6,445 bases of DNA from Cytophagaceae bacterium. Its GTDB lineage: Bacteria; Bacteroidota; Bacteroidia; Cytophagales; Spirosomataceae. The translations under genes and the position numbers were made by a program. The stretch lies in the NCBI GenBank assembly GCA_947461155.1, contig CANHKE010000078.1, forward strand, positions 1-6,445, read 5' to 3'. Shown here piece after piece: positions 5,733-6,445 of this stretch. A model generated the notes under the pieces. It saw only the letters and a list, made by a program, of their open reading frames with translations, was not told the DNA's origin and ran no database searches. The stretch's first letter is position 1. The number at the start of each line of letters is the position of its first letter.

Positions 5733-6445
5733 ATGGGAATCGTCATTCGACAAAGTCTTAAAGCCTCCATCGTCACCTACTTAGGAACGGCGATTGGAAC
5801 GTTTAACGTGATTTTCCTGTACAACCAGTTTTTAAGTCAATCAGAAGTAGGCCTAATCGCCGGTGCGCTGGTCAGCATTCCCCTCATATTTGCCTCATTT
5901 ACGCAATTGGGAATTCCACACATTGCGGTTCGTTTCTTTCCTCATTTTGATGACCCAACGAACGAACATCGCGGATTTTTCACCTTTTTGCTCATTGCCC
6001 CCTTAGTAGGCTGGGGCCTTTTCATCCTTGGTTACATCAGTTTGCGCGGAACATTCAATGCCATCTACGCAGCTAATTCACCGCTATTGCCCCAGTATTT
6101 TTACTACATCATTCCGCTGACAGGTAGTTTTTTATATATGTCGGTCCTCGAATCCTACGCCCGCGTTCACCTGCGCATTGTGGTGCCTGCGATCATTCGG
6201 GAACTGTATTTACGCATCGCAAATTCGTGTTTGATTGTAGGTTTCGGCTGGGGATATTTAAATTTCGACCAATTGGTACAAGGGATTACGCTCTCTTACA
6301 TCGTAGCCGTTATCGCACTTTTACTTTACATCAAGCAATTAAAACGCTTTTATACGCGGTTGGACTTTTCGTTTTTACGCCAACCGATCTTCAAGGAAAT
6401 GGTGTCATATGGCGGCTGGGTGATCTTGGCTGGGGCGAGTTTTAC
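5733..6445 (+). CDS. Oligosaccharide flippase, Wzx/PST-like (3' end beyond window)
   Basis: This open frame runs from the ATG at 5733 to the right edge without a stop, giving 237 complete codons; family members usually have about 400-500 residues, so roughly half is seen. The start MGIVIRQSLKASIVTYLG is characteristic of Bacteroidota polysaccharide-export flippases of the MOP superfamily, which move undecaprenyl-linked glycans across the inner membrane. Probable membrane helices are at about 12-32, 41-60, 81-103, 120-140, 155-175, 181-200 and from 224 on, separated by short charged loops such as RFFPHFDDPTNEHRG (67-81) and KQLKRFYTRLDFSFLRQ (201-217). An ATG four bases earlier (5729) leads to a stop after ten codons and is not the start. 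The gene lies 16 bases after the glycosyltransferase stop, with no terminator between, so it is likely in the same operon and handles the same glycan. Confidence 0.92.
   Translation, partial: MGIVIRQSLKASIVTYLGTAIGTFNVIFLYNQFLSQSEVGLIAGALVSIPLIFASFTQLGIPHIAVRFFPHFDDPTNEHRGFFTFLLIAPLVGWGLFILGYISLRGTFNAIYAANSPLLPQYFYYIIPLTGSFLYMSVLESYARVHLRIVVPAIIRELYLRIANSCLIVGFGWGYLNFDQLVQGITLSYIVAVIALLLYIKQLKRFYTRLDFSFLRQPIFKEMVSYGGWVILAGASF

Noticed and set aside
5729..5761. Alternative ATG at 5729 as the start of the last gene
   Set aside because: That frame stops after ten codons; the ATG at 5733 opens the long flippase frame.
1..6445. A new defence, toxin or mobile system in the window
   Set aside because: All seven genes have recognisable families or a plain TPR-like character, gaps are too short for hidden genes or RNA elements, and no transposase, integrase, terminal repeats, array or nuclease/toxin motif is present.

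Overview
The window looks like an ordinary chromosomal stretch from a member of the Bacteroidota; a Cytophagales-like relative is my guess, and I cannot name a genus. Four observations support this: the IspF variant carrying the Bacteroidota-style AANMRNIGYHF segment, a single-domain M16 peptidase beginning MISYEQFTLANGL, a flippase beginning MGIVIRQS, and promoter-like elements of the Bacteroidota TAnnTTTG type combined with a lack of Shine-Dalgarno sequences before most starts. Coding density is very high. The only non-coding stretches are 1-11, about 92 bases around 1733-1824, 56 bases at 4551-4606 and 16 bases at 5717-5732, and no intergenic gap exceeds 100 bases.

Layout. On the minus strand, positions 1732 to 12 hold a zinc metallopeptidase of family M16 followed by ispF of the MEP isoprenoid pathway, joined by a 4-base ATGA stop/start overlap. 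Diverging from them on the plus strand (1825-3634) are an exported helical-repeat (TPR-like) protein of unknown function and a class I SAM-dependent methyltransferase, overlapping by 11 bases. An NAD-dependent sugar-nucleotide epimerase/dehydratase lies on the minus strand (4550-3609), and its 3' end overlaps the methyltransferase tail to tail by 26 bases. Diverging from it, a family-4-type glycosyltransferase (4607-5716) is followed after 16 bases by an oligosaccharide flippase (5733 onward) that is cut by the window edge.

How the genes fit together. From about 2933 to the right edge, the methyltransferase, epimerase, glycosyltransferase and Wzx-like flippase form the usual tool set of a surface polysaccharide locus: sugar activation or modification, glycan assembly on the cytoplasmic face, and export of the lipid-linked product. 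The window seems to catch the edge of such a locus, next to a housekeeping pair (M16 peptidase and ispF). The exported TPR protein sits between the two blocks and is the least understood gene here.

I found no mobile element, CRISPR array, RNA gene or defence-like module, and nothing that I can defend as a new biological system. The most useful points are a start-site correction for the M16 peptidase, the flippase reading frame at the right edge, the tail-to-tail overlap, the Gly substitution in the epimerase active-site loop, and the uncharacterised secreted TPR protein.
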